Positions 1 through 8,149 of a stretch of DNA of 48,325 nt are shown here, in pieces. The notes under the pieces were generated by a model, which worked only from the letters and a program-made list of their open reading frames with translations, did no database searches and was not told where the DNA came from. The stretch is from Alphaproteobacteria bacterium BRH_c36. GTDB taxonomy: Bacteria; Pseudomonadota; Alphaproteobacteria; Rhizobiales; Hyphomicrobiaceae. The position numbers and the translations under genes were made by a program. Numbering within the stretch: the first letter of the stretch is position 1; each line of letters opens with the position of its first letter. Where the stretch lies: contig LOEV01000146.1 of assembly GCA_001516065.1 (NCBI GenBank), positions 1 to 48,325 of the forward strand, written 5' to 3'.

Positions 1-2
1 CG

Positions 3-257
3 AAGCCTCCCGGCAGCAAGACAATTGGCGCTTTCATCCGCCAAATGGAAGAAAACAACATTGGGAACAAGAAAGTCGTGAGTGCTCTGAAGCAGATAAA
101 GGATCTGCATAGAAATCCGCTGACTCACACCCAGGTGACTCTTGAGATGCAAGAGGCAATTGATCTTCTTGGTATCGTGCGTAGCGCAGTTTCCGCTATG
201 CTAGCAGAAATACCTTCTGAACGAACCGATGAGATTGAAGACGCCGAGGAAGTCTAG
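3..257 (+). CDS. C-terminal end of an unrecognised protein (5' end outside window)
   Basis: The reading frame is open from the first bases of the window and ends at TAG 255-257. An internal ATG at 45 exists, but the frame continues upstream of it without a stop, so this is probably the tail of a longer protein. The tail is mostly helical and charged, with the string LHRNPLTHTQVTL followed by a helix rich in Ile, Val and Ala. I do not recognise a catalytic motif and assign no function. Its stop codon shares the bases CTAG with the stop of the convergent small gene on the other strand. Confidence 0.55.
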   Translation, partial: KPPGSKTIGAFIRQMEENNIGNKKVVSALKQIKDLHRNPLTHTQVTLEMQEAIDLLGIVRSAVSAMLAEIPSERTDEIEDAEEV

Positions 258-424
258 TCTGTTTGCTTGGCCTTGCTATTTGCGCCAGACGGGATCGTCA
301 TGTGATCGATTGCGCGCTCCAATGGCTTGTCCTTCTCATCTATTCCAAGCTCTTTCGCCTTCTCGCGGAAGAGCTTGAACTGCTCTTCTGGTGTCAGTTC
401 GTTTTCAGGTTTCTTCTTGGGCAT
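254..424 (-). CDS. 56-aa charged hypothetical protein overlapping the RHH gene
   Basis: Start is ATG at 424-422 and stop is TAG at 256-254. The protein begins MPKKKPENELTPEEQ, is highly charged and is predicted to be helical, with no cysteine and no membrane segment. An AGAGGA ribosome binding site lies about six bases before the ATG. The first 20 bases of the gene lie inside the 3' end of the upstream ribbon-helix-helix gene in another frame, which suggests translational coupling. Function is unknown; it could be a partner of the regulator. The good ribosome binding site, the overlap and the biased amino-acid composition support it as real. Confidence 0.6.
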   Translation of the reverse strand: MPKKKPENELTPEEQFKLFREKAKELGIDEKDKPLERAIDHMTIPSGANSKAKQTD

Positions 425-620
425 TTTGGTCCTCTGCGCTGGCTGACGCGAAGTGTAGCTTAATAACTCCCTTCTCGGACAGCCTCATCAACTGATTTAT
501 AATCAGAGTTCTGGCGACTTCAGCCCGACTGCTGCCGTACACGCTACCGACCAACTCATCGAGGCTCTTGATTGCTTCTTCCTGCAATCGGACGGGCACG
601 GTTTTCTTTGCTTCGCTCAT
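405..620 (-). CDS. Ribbon-helix-helix (CopG/Arc-like) DNA-binding protein
   Basis: This 71-aa protein starts MSEAKKTVPVRLQEEAIKSL. A short basic strand (KTVPVRL) is followed by two helices (EEAIKSLDELVGSVYG, then SRAEVARTLIINQLMRL), the usual order of a ribbon-helix-helix fold that dimerises and binds operators through the strand. Such proteins commonly act as autoregulators or antitoxins. The tail (EDQNAQEET) is acidic. No clear ribosome binding site precedes the ATG. The gene overlaps the downstream 56-aa gene by 20 bases, so the two form a likely operon. No recognisable toxin is adjacent; a toxin-antitoxin role is only a possibility. Confidence 0.65.
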   Translation of the reverse strand: MSEAKKTVPVRLQEEAIKSLDELVGSVYGSSRAEVARTLIINQLMRLSEKGVIKLHFASASAEDQNAQEET

Positions 621-681
621 GAGGAGACTCTAATCAGATTCTTGTTAGATTCTCCGAATCAGCATAGCATTGTGTCAACAG

Positions 682-708
682 AAAAAGGCCCGCTGTGGTC
701 AGCGGGCC
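682..708 (-). terminator. Rho-independent terminator of the 38-aa gene
   Basis: Perfect 9-bp stem (GGCCCGCTG at 687-695 and CAGCGGGCC at 700-708) with a 4-nt loop. Read on the minus strand the stem is followed by five T (682-686). It lies 57 bases after the stop of the 38-aa gene, in the right direction to end its transcript. Confidence 0.8.
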
Positions 709-764
709 TCCTGTTCTTGTGGCGGTGGCAGCGGCACCGGGTTAAAGACTACGGTGCAGGCACG

Positions 765-881
765 TTACTTACCGTTCTTGCAAGGCTTGGGCGTTGACCG
801 TTTGTGTGTGGAAACGTTAACGGTCTTCGGCCCAGGCTTCTTCCCGTCCCGGACTTGCCGGGGCTTGGTTTTGCAAGCCAT
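765..881 (-). CDS. 38-aa basic microprotein
   Basis: ATG at 881-879, TAA at 767-765. The start is preceded by a near-ideal Shine-Dalgarno (GAAAGGAGG) six bases upstream. The product begins MACKTKPRQVRDGKKPGPKT; about a third of residues are Lys or Arg, with two Cys (positions 3 and 33) and several Pro. There is no signal peptide or membrane segment. A strong terminator follows. A compact unit with an optimal ribosome binding site and its own terminator argues for an expressed small protein. Its composition would suit nucleic-acid binding, but that is inference. A second GGAGG about 30 bases further upstream sits too close to an ATG to be useful. Confidence 0.6.
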   Translation of the reverse strand: MACKTKPRQVRDGKKPGPKTVNVSTHKRSTPKPCKNGK

Positions 882-1043
882 GAGACACCTCCTTTCTGCA
901 CATCCTCCGGGCTCATACCTCCTTTCAAACAAGGCGGCGATGTACGGATGAACTTGGGCAAGGGGTGCCGCTGACGGATGGCAGGGTACGGCGATTCGTG
1001 GATCGTCAATAGCGGCTCTTGTTATCCACTTCGCTTCTTACTA

Positions 1044-2009
1044 CTAACTGACGCGATCAGGCGTCCTGTAGGTCAGTCTACGGCCCTGGACGCCCTTCAC
1101 GATGCGGGTAGCGCGTTCTTCGTCATCAACGCCTAGTTTCACGCGGTTGTTGTAGCGGAAGTCAAACTCGGCAAGGTAGCGGTGCAGGTGTTTTTCGCGG
1201 CAGTGTTGGTAGGTGCCGCGCATGCCGCGCTTGAAGAGTGAGAAGTAGCCTTCGACGGTATTGGTGTGGATCGGTTGGCGGCCGTCCTCGTAGCGCACGT
1301 ATTCGTCAGCTGAGTGATCCACCATGTCGTGGCTGACGAAGGTGCCGTCATCATTCATTTGCCAATACCACGGGCCTCTGTCCGTCATCATCGCGGTTTC
1401 ATGGGCGACGTTTTTCTTGATGATCGGAACGAGTTCGTTCGCGGTGCTGCCGGTGACGTGATAGCTGCGCACGCCGCCGTCGCGCTCGACCAGCGACATG
1501 ACGACGTTCTTGTGAACCGATCCCTTGAAGGTGTTCTTCTTCTTGCGGCTCGGTCCCTTTGGGTGAGTGTCGGCGCGGCCGAAAATGGTTTCATCGGCCT
1601 CAACGGTTTTGCCTTCACCGCCCATCGGAGGGGCCAGCGAACCGTGACGCATGGCTTCGCGAATCCGGTGGCCCATGAACCACGCGGTCTTGAGGGTGAC
1701 GCCTAGAGTACGGTGAAGCTGGTTGGCGCTGATACCCTTCTTCGATCCGGCAATGAGGTAGATCGCCTGGAGCCACAGGTGCAGCGGCACATGGCTTTTC
1801 TCAAAGATGGTGCCGACAGTGACGCGGAACTGCTTGCGGCAGGAGTAGCACTTGTAGAGCCCGAGGCGGGTTGCCTTGCCCTTCATCTTGGAAACGCGAT
1901 TCATCTCGAAGCAATGCGGGCACTGCGGACCGTGCGGCCATATCTTGGACTCGATCCATTCGTAAGCCTTGGCTTCGTTCTGCAAATGTTCGTTGCTGAT
2001 GAGGCTCAT
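1044..2009 (-). mobile_element. IS1595-family (ISXO2-like) transposase
   Basis: A 321-aa protein with an N-terminal zinc ribbon (Cys30-x2-Cys33 and Cys54-x2-Cys57) and an ISXO2-like DDE catalytic domain. Likely acidic residues are Asp139 in KTVEADETIFG, Asp210 in MMTDRGPWYW and Glu253 in HTNTVEGYFSLFKRG; the His-Thr-Asn-Thr-Val-Glu string is characteristic of the family. The gene is full length and undamaged. I found no convincing terminal inverted repeats or target duplication in the flanks (about 960-1043 and 2010-2130), so the ends of the element are not defined. It may be an immobile remnant or have very short ends. It lies directly upstream of ccrM, divergent from it. Confidence 0.85.
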
Positions 2010-2096
2010 GATGCACCGCTAGTTGAAATGCGTCTGTGATTCCAATGTAGTGCTTCATGGTGGGTTTGACAAGTATAATATCGCCCATTTTTGGTG

Positions 2097-2123
2097 CCCA
2101 ACATTGGGCAGGCCCATGTTGGG
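2097..2123. repeat. 27-nt palindromic repeat (solitary copy)
   Basis: 8-bp arms CCCAACAT and ATGTTGGG enclose an unpaired T, GGGC, a 2-nt loop AG and GCCC. Length and architecture match the repeats at 14,917-15,130. It lies between the IS1595 transposase and the ccrM promoter. Confidence 0.7.
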
Positions 2124-2203
2124 GCGGTGCCCATTCGCGAGGTGCTTCGGACAATCGGAGGCCCCGGCTCGGGGTGGGTATCGGGCCGGCGCCGGGGTCG
2201 GCG

Positions 2204-2230
2204 TTAAGGATGTCTTAACCATCCGGATTC
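2204..2230. promoter_or_regulatory. CtrA binding site and adjacent GANTC upstream of ccrM
   Basis: TTAA at 2204-2207, seven bases, then TTAAC at 2215-2219: an exact match to the CtrA full site TTAA-N7-TTAAC of Caulobacter-type alphaproteobacteria. Eight bases later is GATTC (2226-2230), a GANTC site that the encoded methyltransferase would itself modify; a second GATTC lies at 2038-2042. In Caulobacter ccrM is CtrA-activated and has GANTC sites in its leader. The box is 101 bases before the chosen ccrM start. Confidence 0.8.
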
Positions 2231-2277
2231 GAGAGTGAAAAACGCGTGTGTGTCCGGGTGGTAGTTCTGTATTCTGA

Positions 2278-3474
<1,197 letters not shown>

Positions 3475-3674
3475 CGCGCCTGAGCCTGCGCACCGGTCGC
3501 CGTAAAGCGGCTTTGATTGCGGGCTGTCGTGCCACTCTGCTAAGGTTTTCGTCGCGGGGCGGATCGGGGCGGGCGTGCACACCGATCCAGAGCACTTTTG
3601 TGCGACCAGTGAATCGCGAAGGCGATTCCGTCAGGTCGGATGATGTTCTAGTGTGATCGGCGAGGAGGGAGCGC

Positions 3675-5069
3675 GTGCAGAAAGCAGTCGGGCAAGAACG
3701 TTTCGCCGACGAAGTCGCCGTATTCCGTGCGGCGCTCGACCGGCCGATCAGTAGCGCCCAGGTTCTGGCGACCAAACTCGAGCGCATCTACAACGCCTTC
3801 GAGCAGCAGGACTTTTTCCGCTTCGACGTGTTCCAGGAGCGCGACAAGGCGCCCGCAACGATGCAGGCGCTGTTCGATCTGCAGATGGAGCTGCGCGAGA
3901 AGGTGCGCCAGTGGCATGCCGCCGGTCTAATGTCGCGACCCGCTCAGAAGGCTGCTCGGGATTGCCTTAGGGCGGCGCGCTACGCGATCGACATCCTCGG
4001 CGAACTCTGGGTCGGATATGAGCGGCTGCCGTCCGGCGAGCGTACGAAGCGCGCTTTCACCGGGGTCAACTACAACACCCTGACGAACAAGGCGTTCGCC
4101 GTAGAAGCCGACGGCACGATGGCCTTCCAGTCGGGCGATATCATCATGACGCGGGGCAAGCTGCACAACAGCGCGGCGATCGCCCGCATCGGCGACATCG
4201 ATTCCCAGTTCAGCCACGTGGCCATGGTCTATATCGATCCGCGCGGACGGCATTTCGCGGTGGAAAGCCTGATTGAACGAGGGGCCATCGTCGAGCCGCT
4301 GAGTCAGTGGCTCGGACACGAACTGGGCCGCGCCGTTCTGTTCCGCCATCGTGATGCGGTTCTCGCACAGCGGGCGGCGACCCTCATCCATGACCGCGTG
4401 CGCCATGCCAACGGTCCCGACGGCAAACGCATCCTATACGACTTCACCATGTCGCTCGATGCGAAAACCCACAACCTCTACTGCTCGAAACTCATCCGAC
4501 GCGCTTTCAAGGAAGCCAGCGAGGGGGCCGTCGAGCTGCCGACGTTCAAGACGCGACTCGACATGAAAAACAGGGATTTCATGGACAGGATCGGCGTCCG
4601 CACCATCGACACGTTTGCGCCGGGTGACCTCGAAATCGATCCGGATTTCGACATTGTCGCGGAGTGGCGCGATTACCGTGTGACGTCCGACCTGCGCCTC
4701 AAGGACATCGTCATGGACAAGCTGTTCGAGTGGATGGAGAAGTACGACTATAAATTCGACGAAACGCTAAGGGTGCGGCTGATCTCGTTGTTCGGGCGGC
4801 TGGCGAGCTATTTTTCCGACAACATCAAGCAGATGATCGAGAGCGTTATTCCAATCGTGCCCGTCAACATGAAACGCACCGCCATAGCCGCGATCGCGAT
4901 GCTGCACGAGACGGCGGAGCCGATTTTCCAGAACTTGCGCTCGCTCGAGGACGAGCGGACCGAGCGGTCCGGGCTGCCCCTGCATCCACGCGAAGTGCGT
5001 CAGGTTCTGGAGCGTATGCGGGAAACGAGCGGCGCCAGGATCGGCTATCTGTTGCGGCCTATCGGCTAA
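3675..5069 (+). CDS. YiiX/YebB-like (C92, NlpC/P60 superfamily) cysteine hydrolase
   Basis: 464 aa from a GTG at 3675, preceded by GAGGAGGGA at good spacing. Residues 150-190 read FQSGDIIMTRG, then QFSHVAMVYID, and residues 268-278 read LYCSKLIRRAF. This is the permuted papain-like pattern with His181 before Cys270 as likely catalytic residues. Family members hydrolyse amide or ester bonds in lipids or peptidoglycan-like substrates, but no substrate can be named here. About 150 helical residues precede the domain, and about 160 follow, including a possible amphipathic segment near IESVIPIVPV. There is no signal peptide, so it is probably cytoplasmic or peripheral. It follows ccrM by 200 bases and its end overlaps the convergent membrane gene by 11 bases. 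Confidence 0.75.
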   Translation: MQKAVGQERFADEVAVFRAALDRPISSAQVLATKLERIYNAFEQQDFFRFDVFQERDKAPATMQALFDLQMELREKVRQWHAAGLMSRPAQKAARDCLRAARYAIDILGELWVGYERLPSGERTKRAFTGVNYNTLTNKAFAVEADGTMAFQSGDIIMTRGKLHNSAAIARIGDIDSQFSHVAMVYIDPRGRHFAVESLIERGAIVEPLSQWLGHELGRAVLFRHRDAVLAQRAATLIHDRVRHANGPDGKRILYDFTMSLDAKTHNLYCSKLIRRAFKEASEGAVELPTFKTRLDMKNRDFMDRIGVRTIDTFAPGDLEIDPDFDIVAEWRDYRVTSDLRLKDIVMDKLFEWMEKYDYKFDETLRVRLISLFGRLASYFSDNIKQMIESVIPIVPVNMKRTAIAAIAMLHETAEPIFQNLRSLEDERTERSGLPLHPREVRQVLERMRETSGARIGYLLRPIG

Positions 5070-5298
5070 CGAAGCGCATAACTGCCAGGACAAGTAGCGG
5101 CGGCAGCAACGCCAGTGCCGCGTGACGGCCCGCGTGCATCAAGACGGCCTGGTCGAAGGCAGCGCGGGTCGCCGGATCGGTGTGGGAGATGTCGAGGGGG
5201 AGGTGCGGCCAGGAGGTCCACGCCATCCATCCGATGGCCGCGATCCAGGCGGCGGACACGACAAGCCAGGTCATGAACGGCATGCGGGCCATGTGCAT
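5059..5298 (-). CDS. Small two-helix membrane protein, unknown function
   Basis: 79 aa from the ATG at 5298 (a TTG at 5304 and an ATG at 5292 are alternatives). Two hydrophobic segments (MTWLVVSAAWIAAIGWMAW and ALALLPPLLVLAVM) flank a polar loop of about 35 residues, so it is probably an inner-membrane protein with the loop in the periplasm. I do not recognise a family. It converges on the C92-like hydrolase gene with an 11-base overlap of the 3' ends. Confidence 0.5.
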   Translation of the reverse strand: MHMARMPFMTWLVVSAAWIAAIGWMAWTSWPHLPLDISHTDPATRAAFDQAVLMHAGRHAALALLPPLLVLAVMRFVSR

Positions 5299-5406
5299 TC
5301 CCAAGTATGAGTGAACCGGCTGTGTGTTAGCACACCCGTCCGCCCGGCAGTCGTGTTTTTCTGTCTCCGCGCGCCGTTTCGGTCGTGAAATCGGGAAAAG
5401 CGATTT

Positions 5407-6123
5407 TCACCAGCCGCGGCGGCCGAATTTCATGCTGGGAATGGCTGCGGCCTGGATGCCGCGCCGTGCAATAGCCGGAGCCGGCAAAGTTTCGGGGGCA
5501 GGCTCCTCGCTCTTTGCTTGTTTGGAAGCCCGGTCGATTGCACGCTTCTTTTCGGCCGCCTTTCTCATCGCCTGCCGGACACCCGCCGGGGTCTTTTCGT
5601 CGGGCGCGGAGATGTCGCCGTGCAGCATGGAGTTCTTGCGGCGGTTGGTGCGCAGCACTGCGAGGCGTCGCCCCAGCACGAAGCGGCCGATCACGGCCAC
5701 GATCGACAGCGCGATCGCTGCAAAAAAGATGTAGGCGAGAAAACCTGCCGGGCGTTGCGGGGGCTCTGGAAGCCGGTCTAGCCCGGCGGCGGCCATGGTC
5801 ATTCCGAGGCTCACAGCGTCAAGGGTTTCGTGGGCGCCGCCCGCAACGTAGCCGACCCAGACGCCGGAGCCGTCGGGGCGGAAATGGTAGCCGAGATCCA
5901 CGTGGGATTGCGAGCCGCGCTGGAACATCGCCGTGTCGGGGAGATCGACGACGCGCACGACGACATCTTTACTGTGCCAGAATTCCAGTTGTTCGTTGGC
6001 CGATGCAACGCCACTCCACCAGGAAAGGCCTGGCAGGATCAAGAGGCTGACGATGGCTAAACCGGCAATGCGGCGCACGGCGCAGACTCCAAAGGAGGAC
6101 ATGGTGGACGTTGCATTAGGCAT
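5407..6123 (-). CDS. Exported single-span membrane protein, unknown function
   Basis: 238 aa. A hydrophobic N-terminus (about residues 18-38) ends at a plausible signal peptidase site after Ala42. Residues 43-120 form a probable periplasmic domain starting NEQLEFWHSKDVVVRVVDLP. A transmembrane helix follows at about 126-149 (GFLAYIFFAAIALSIVAVI), then a basic, alanine-rich cytoplasmic tail. I recognise no family. The ATG at 6102 would remove seven residues and keep the signal peptide. No neighbour gives a clear clue. Confidence 0.6.
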   Translation of the reverse strand: MPNATSTMSSFGVCAVRRIAGLAIVSLLILPGLSWWSGVASANEQLEFWHSKDVVVRVVDLPDTAMFQRGSQSHVDLGYHFRPDGSGVWVGYVAGGAHETLDAVSLGMTMAAAGLDRLPEPPQRPAGFLAYIFFAAIALSIVAVIGRFVLGRRLAVLRTNRRKNSMLHGDISAPDEKTPAGVRQAMRKAAEKKRAIDRASKQAKSEEPAPETLPAPAIARRGIQAAAIPSMKFGRRGW

Positions 6124-6202
6124 ATTGCAGCAAGTCGAACTAAATCCGCCCTAATGAGCGTGCTGAAAACGGCGTTAAGTTCTGGGCCATTGTGAGGCGA
6201 AT

Positions 6203-6231
6203 GACCTCGCCGGCGGGGTGCCGGCGAGGTC
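6203..6231. other. Intergenic hairpin
   Basis: 12-bp perfect stem (GACCTCGCCGGC at 6203-6214, reverse complement at 6220-6231) with a 5-nt loop, without a T-run on either strand. It lies about 105 bases beyond the 3' end of the YHS gene and could aid termination or RNA stability. Confidence 0.45.
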
Positions 6232-6336
6232 GAAGCCGCGCGGGTGGCGGGGGGGCGCAGGGGAGGGCGCGGCTTAAGGCTTCGGGCGGCTGCCCAGGGT
6301 TACAAAATCCTCGATTTCTCAGCGCTAAAAGTTGCG

Positions 6337-6813
6337 CTAATTCAGAACCTTCGGCCAGTTCGCATCAGCCTTGGAGATGTTAGCGGGAATGTTACTTGAC
6401 CATGTCTCCTGTACGTCGCGGTTGTAATTCAGGTAGAGCTTGCCATCGACGATCTTCCAGGCGTGAGGATCACCCTTGGCGGTGTAACCCTGGCTGACAG
6501 CCCAGGCGCAATAACCGCCATACTGGGGAGCAAATTTTTCCGGGTCGGCCAAGAAGGCGGCGCGGTTTTCCTTCGTCGAAAAGCGCCAGACGACACCATC
6601 CCTCTCGGCCGTGATCTCTGTGTTTCCCTTGAGGGCCTTGCCCATCGCGTAGTAGGCGACCGGATCGTATCCGCCAACGGCGACGCCCTTGACGATGCCA
6701 GTGAAAACCCTGGATTTCGCGGCCTGTACCTGATGGGCTACCAACAGCGAGCCACCTAGAAAGGCTGCAGCCAACAGGGCAAATATGAGAAATGAGCGAT
6801 TGTGCGTGTGCAT
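6337..6813 (-). CDS. Exported YHS-domain protein
   Basis: 158 aa from the ATG at 6813, chosen because GAAGGT lies seven bases upstream and a signal peptide follows at once (RSFLIFALLAAAFLGGSLLV, cleavage near VQA-AK). An in-frame upstream extension to 6978 lacks these features. The mature part holds a YHS fold: AVGGYDPVAYY, then WRFSTKENRAAFLADPEKF, then YGGYCAWAVSQGY. YHS domains are often found in metal-associated proteins, but this one has only a single Cys. Exported members of this type are common in alphaproteobacteria and mostly uncharacterised. The gene is divergent from the cyclotransferase-like gene, with about 120 bases between them. Confidence 0.8.
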   Translation of the reverse strand: MHTHNRSFLIFALLAAAFLGGSLLVAHQVQAAKSRVFTGIVKGVAVGGYDPVAYYAMGKALKGNTEITAERDGVVWRFSTKENRAAFLADPEKFAPQYGGYCAWAVSQGYTAKGDPHAWKIVDGKLYLNYNRDVQETWSSNIPANISKADANWPKVLN

Positions 6814-6935
6814 GTCGTGACCTTCAGAACCGGGCGCAGTTTTGATGCCGCTGAGTTTTGCGGAAAACGCGTTCACCTGCACTCCACTTGCTGGTGAACG
6901 CGTCGTGATCGACAGGCGCTGACTACAGAACGGAG

Positions 6936-7364
6936 ATGCGTTCCTTGGGCTGCGACAAGCTATTCGTATACGGCACACTTCTGTCCCGGGTGACCGGCCG
7001 GCTTGGCGCAGGTGAACGACGGCGGCTGGAGAGGGAGGCGGTCAGCTTGGGAGAAGCGCACGTGAAGGGGTTTCTCCGCGACCTTGGCGACTACCCCGGA
7101 TTGGTCGTGCCGGGCGAGACCCGCGACATCGTTTACGGTGAAGTTTTAGAACTTCGCAATCCGGTTGAGACATTGGCCTGGCTTGATGTCTACGAAGGCG
7201 TGGGATCCGTCAAGGCAAGCCCTGCCGACGAGTACCGGCGTCAGATTTTATACGTCAATCTCGCCTCTGGCGGAAATTGTGAGGCATGGTCGTACGTACT
7301 TCGACAGAGCATTGACGGATCGCCGAGGGTGGCCGGCGGCCGGTGGCGCGACAGGCGCGCATGA
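6936..7364 (+). CDS. Gamma-glutamylcyclotransferase-family (AIG2-like) protein
   Basis: 142 aa. The N-terminal LFVYGTLL is the substrate-loop signature of the GGCT/AIG2 fold, followed by LGDYPGLV and a Glu-containing VYGEVLEL. Family enzymes cyclise gamma-glutamyl amines to 5-oxoproline; the true substrate of small bacterial members is usually unknown. The ATG at 6936 touches an ACGGAG, which is too close for a ribosome binding site. A TTG at 6945 would have correct spacing and may be the true start. The 3' end is rich in Arg and Gly. Confidence 0.75.
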   Translation: MRSLGCDKLFVYGTLLSRVTGRLGAGERRRLEREAVSLGEAHVKGFLRDLGDYPGLVVPGETRDIVYGEVLELRNPVETLAWLDVYEGVGSVKASPADEYRRQILYVNLASGGNCEAWSYVLRQSIDGSPRVAGGRWRDRRA

Positions 7365-7737
7365 CGAACTCCTTGAGGATGCGAAGAGACTTTTTATCTG
7401 CAAGTGATCCTCCGCCGCGGCGGCTTCGTTCAACTTCGAGTACGGAAAATCTAGTGTTCCGGTCCTGACCTTTGCTTCCCATGGCGGCCAAGTTCCGAGC
7501 AAATGTCAGAACCATAATGAACACTAGCTCCACTAGAGCAGCATCCGGCTGACGGAATCGCCGATCGTCATTCCTGGATCGGGATGAAGTTGCTGCAGAA
7601 TCATAATGGTCGGGCCGCTTTATCCGACTTGGAATCGCGAAGCGCGGTCGCGCATCGTCGGATACTGCTTCAGGCAGATGCTTTCGCAGGCCGCGCGGTG
7701 CCGTTGGGTGCTGCGGGAGCAAACCGGGATAATCAAT
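7365..7737. other. Gene-free stretch
   Basis: About 370 bases between the cyclotransferase-like gene and the winged-helix gene. The ORFs present lack ribosome binding sites and recognisable motifs. There is a short GC palindrome (CCGCCGCGGCGG near 7411). I see no toxin gene that would pair with the downstream winged-helix protein. Confidence 0.5.
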
Positions 7738-8133
7738 ATGCGAAGACGCCCCAAGACGCTGCATGTCGAGATGATGCTCAACGATGTTGGAACCCGGAGT
7801 GAAAGGCTAGCGGCCGGTAAACGAGGCCGATCCGCCCGGATGCCGGCCAAACTCACGAACGGTACGTTCGTTGCGGGCGATGCCTCGGCGCTCGATGCCT
7901 TCTCGCGACTGTTGTCGAAGCGTAACGTGGAGCTTTTGAGGCTGATCAAGGAGGCGGAGCCGCAGTCTGTCGCCGAGCTTGCACGGCTGTCCGGCCGCCC
8001 GAAGGCCAGCCTGATGCTGACGCTACGGCGGTTCAACTCCTATGGGATTGTCGAATTCGTTGAGACCGACGGCCGGCGCAGGGTGCCGCGGGTCATCTGC
8101 GACAGAGTGAGGCTCGATATCCCGATCGCTTGA
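7738..8133 (+). CDS. Winged-helix (MarR-like, HVO_A0114-type) DNA-binding protein
   Basis: 131 aa from the ATG at 7738. The frame is open upstream to 7606, but the earlier part is not family-like. The C-terminal two-thirds form a winged helix: LLSKRNVELLRLIKEA, then SVAELARLSGRPKASLMLTL as the recognition region, then a wing (YGIVEFVETDGRRRVPR). This pattern matches the HVO_A0114 family, often annotated as a transcriptional regulator or as an antitoxin to DUF6516 toxins. No such toxin is visible beside it. Its 3' end converges on the GYF_2 gene with a 16-base gap. Confidence 0.65.
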   Translation: MRRRPKTLHVEMMLNDVGTRSERLAAGKRGRSARMPAKLTNGTFVAGDASALDAFSRLLSKRNVELLRLIKEAEPQSVAELARLSGRPKASLMLTLRRFNSYGIVEFVETDGRRRVPRVICDRVRLDIPIA

Positions 8134-8149
8134 ACATTGCCTGATAAGG

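Noticed and set aside
749-1009. 86-aa minus-strand frame overlapping the microprotein
   Set aside because: It is a different frame of the 38-aa gene region and lacks a properly spaced ribosome binding site.
1021-1030. TTATCCACT, a near DnaA box
   Set aside because: Single site with one mismatch and no companion.
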